Shown: piece after piece, positions 4,700 through 5,130 of the stretch | How the letters are laid out: each line of letters opens with the position of its first letter | Numbering within the stretch: position 1 is the stretch's first letter | NCBI GenBank assembly: GCA_020053565.1 | Contig: JAGVMY010000027.1 | Span: 1-5,130, forward strand | Source: Thermodesulfovibrionales bacterium | GTDB lineage: Bacteria; Nitrospirota; Thermodesulfovibrionia; Thermodesulfovibrionales; SM23-35 | Length of the DNA stretch: 5,130 nucleotides | Reading direction: 5' to 3' | The notes under the pieces: model-generated | Told to the model about the DNA's origin: nothing | Seen by the model: the letters and a program-made list of their open reading frames with translations, nothing else | Database searches by the model: none | Program-made: the position numbers and the translations under genes

Positions 4700-4898
4700 C
4701 TTTTCTCCTTCTGTCAAGAAGTTCCTGAAGTGTCAAAGAAAGCTCTATTTTCCCTTCAAGATCAATCAGTTTTTTTGCTTTTCTTCTTCTAATGAATTCT
4801 TCGAGGGCTTTCTCTACAGCCTCTTTTTTTGTCTTTGAACCTGATAATGTCTTTGCCTCATTGAGCAAATCTTCTTTTATGGTTAATGTGGTTCTCAT
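4683..4898 (-). CDS. vapB: VapB-family antitoxin
   Basis: This 71-residue antitoxin begins MRTTLTIKEDLLNEAKTLSGSKTKKEAVEKALEEFIRRRK, the ribbon-helix-helix pattern of the VapB group that pairs with PIN toxins: a beta strand at residues 2-7 and helices at about 8-18 and 24-38. The C-terminal part (IDLEGKIELSLTLQELLDRRRK) would wrap the toxin active site. The ATG at 4898 has GGAAGG (4909-4904) 5 bp upstream and a clear promoter behind it. The gene ends with TAG at 4685-4683, inside the start of vapC. VapB-VapC complexes normally repress their own promoter, and the leader carries repeated motifs suited to this. Confidence 0.9.
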   Translation of the reverse strand: MRTTLTIKEDLLNEAKTLSGSKTKKEAVEKALEEFIRRRKAKKLIDLEGKIELSLTLQELLDRRRKDVPYR

Positions 4899-4909
4899 TG
4901 ATGCCTTCC

Positions 4910-4941
4910 AAAAGCATATTTTAAAAGCATATTATCATATG
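4910..4941. promoter_or_regulatory. Repeated motif and palindrome in the vapBC leader, candidate operator
   Basis: AAAAGCATATT occurs twice in direct orientation (4910-4920 and 4923-4933) with a 13-bp period. The second copy runs into a palindrome CATAT-TATC-ATATG (4928-4941) that covers the -10 box. The arrangement, between promoter and ribosome site, fits binding of successive ribbon-helix-helix dimers. The role is inferred. Confidence 0.55.
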
Positions 4942-4958
4942 TATTTCTTTGATGTCAA
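4931..4958 (-). promoter_or_regulatory. Promoter of vapBC
   Basis: On the minus strand a perfect TTGACA (4958-4953) is separated by 16 bp from GATAAT (4936-4931), five of six matches to the -10 consensus. Transcription would begin near 4924, about 26 bp before the vapB start codon, leaving room for the GGAAGG ribosome site. Confidence 0.7.
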
Positions 4959-5001
4959 TAAGATAATCTGCTCATAATTTTCAAATCATAATTGACAAAA
5001 A

Positions 5002-5130
5002 TCATTTCAAGATAAGATTGAGTATACCGCCTACTGTCAGAGCAAATATAGTGATAAAAAGGAACATTGAAAGAGCTGTTTTTATTCCTCTTTCTTTTAT
5101 AATCATAAAGAAATTTGCAAGACATGGCAC
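5002..5130 (-). CDS. feoB: Ferrous iron transport protein B, C-terminal fragment (cut by window edge)
   Basis: The last 42 residues of a membrane protein enter from the right edge: VPCLANFFMIIKERGIKTAL, then a hydrophobic helix MFLFITIFALTVGGILNLIL, ending K-stop (TGA at 5004-5002). The pattern PC-x-A-x-(F)-x-x-I-K-E-x-G followed by a final membrane helix with VGG-x-L-N is the characteristic end of FeoB, the GTP-dependent inner-membrane Fe(II) transporter. The reading frame is open to the window edge, and most of the protein, including the G domain, lies outside. The approximately 40 bp between its stop and the vapBC promoter show no clear terminator hairpin. The assignment rests on a short stretch, so another transporter with a similar tail remains possible. 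Confidence 0.72.
   Translation of the reverse strand: MPCLANFFMIIKERGIKTALSMFLFITIFALTVGGILNLILK

Overview
The window looks like an accessory, transposon-scarred stretch of a Gram-negative bacterial chromosome. The lipoprotein with Ig-like domains, the FeoB C-terminus and the REP-associated transposase suggest a Nitrospirota/Thermodesulfovibrio- or deltaproteobacteria-like genome. That placement rests on remembered family resemblance only and is weak.

Layout, left to right. (1) 6-936: a compact cassette holding a REP-associated HUH/Y1 transposase (RAYT) on the minus strand, bounded by a perfect 17-bp inverted repeat. (2) 964-2387: an insertion sequence whose minus-strand DDE transposase is split by an in-frame TAG into an HTH piece and a catalytic piece. 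Its right end carries iterated copies of the terminal-repeat core. (3) 2388-2695: a GIY-YIG (URI-type) endonuclease gene that has lost its 5' end exactly at the IS border and ends in a REP-like palindrome. (4) 2695-3621: an intact lipoprotein gene with Ig-like domains, starting on the stop codon of the nuclease relic. (5) 3659-4194: an antitoxin-like gene with its own promoter, followed by a RelE/ParE-type toxin gene that carries an in-frame TAG at codon 5. (6) 4194-4312: a decayed 3' end of a second lipoprotein of the same type. (7) 4304-4958: a complete vapBC module on the minus strand with a clear promoter and a repeated motif in its leader. (8) 5002-5130: the C-terminus of FeoB, minus strand, cut by the window edge.

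No metabolic pathway is encoded here. The genes are mobile elements, two toxin-antitoxin modules (one apparently broken), a surface lipoprotein and the tail of a ferrous-iron transporter. I do not see a clearly new defence or mobile system. The points most worth checking are the two independent in-frame amber codons in otherwise well-preserved genes, the probably leaderless RAYT transcript, the IS-truncated nuclease fused to a REP-like palindrome, and the paralogous lipoprotein relic behind the toxin-antitoxin pair.
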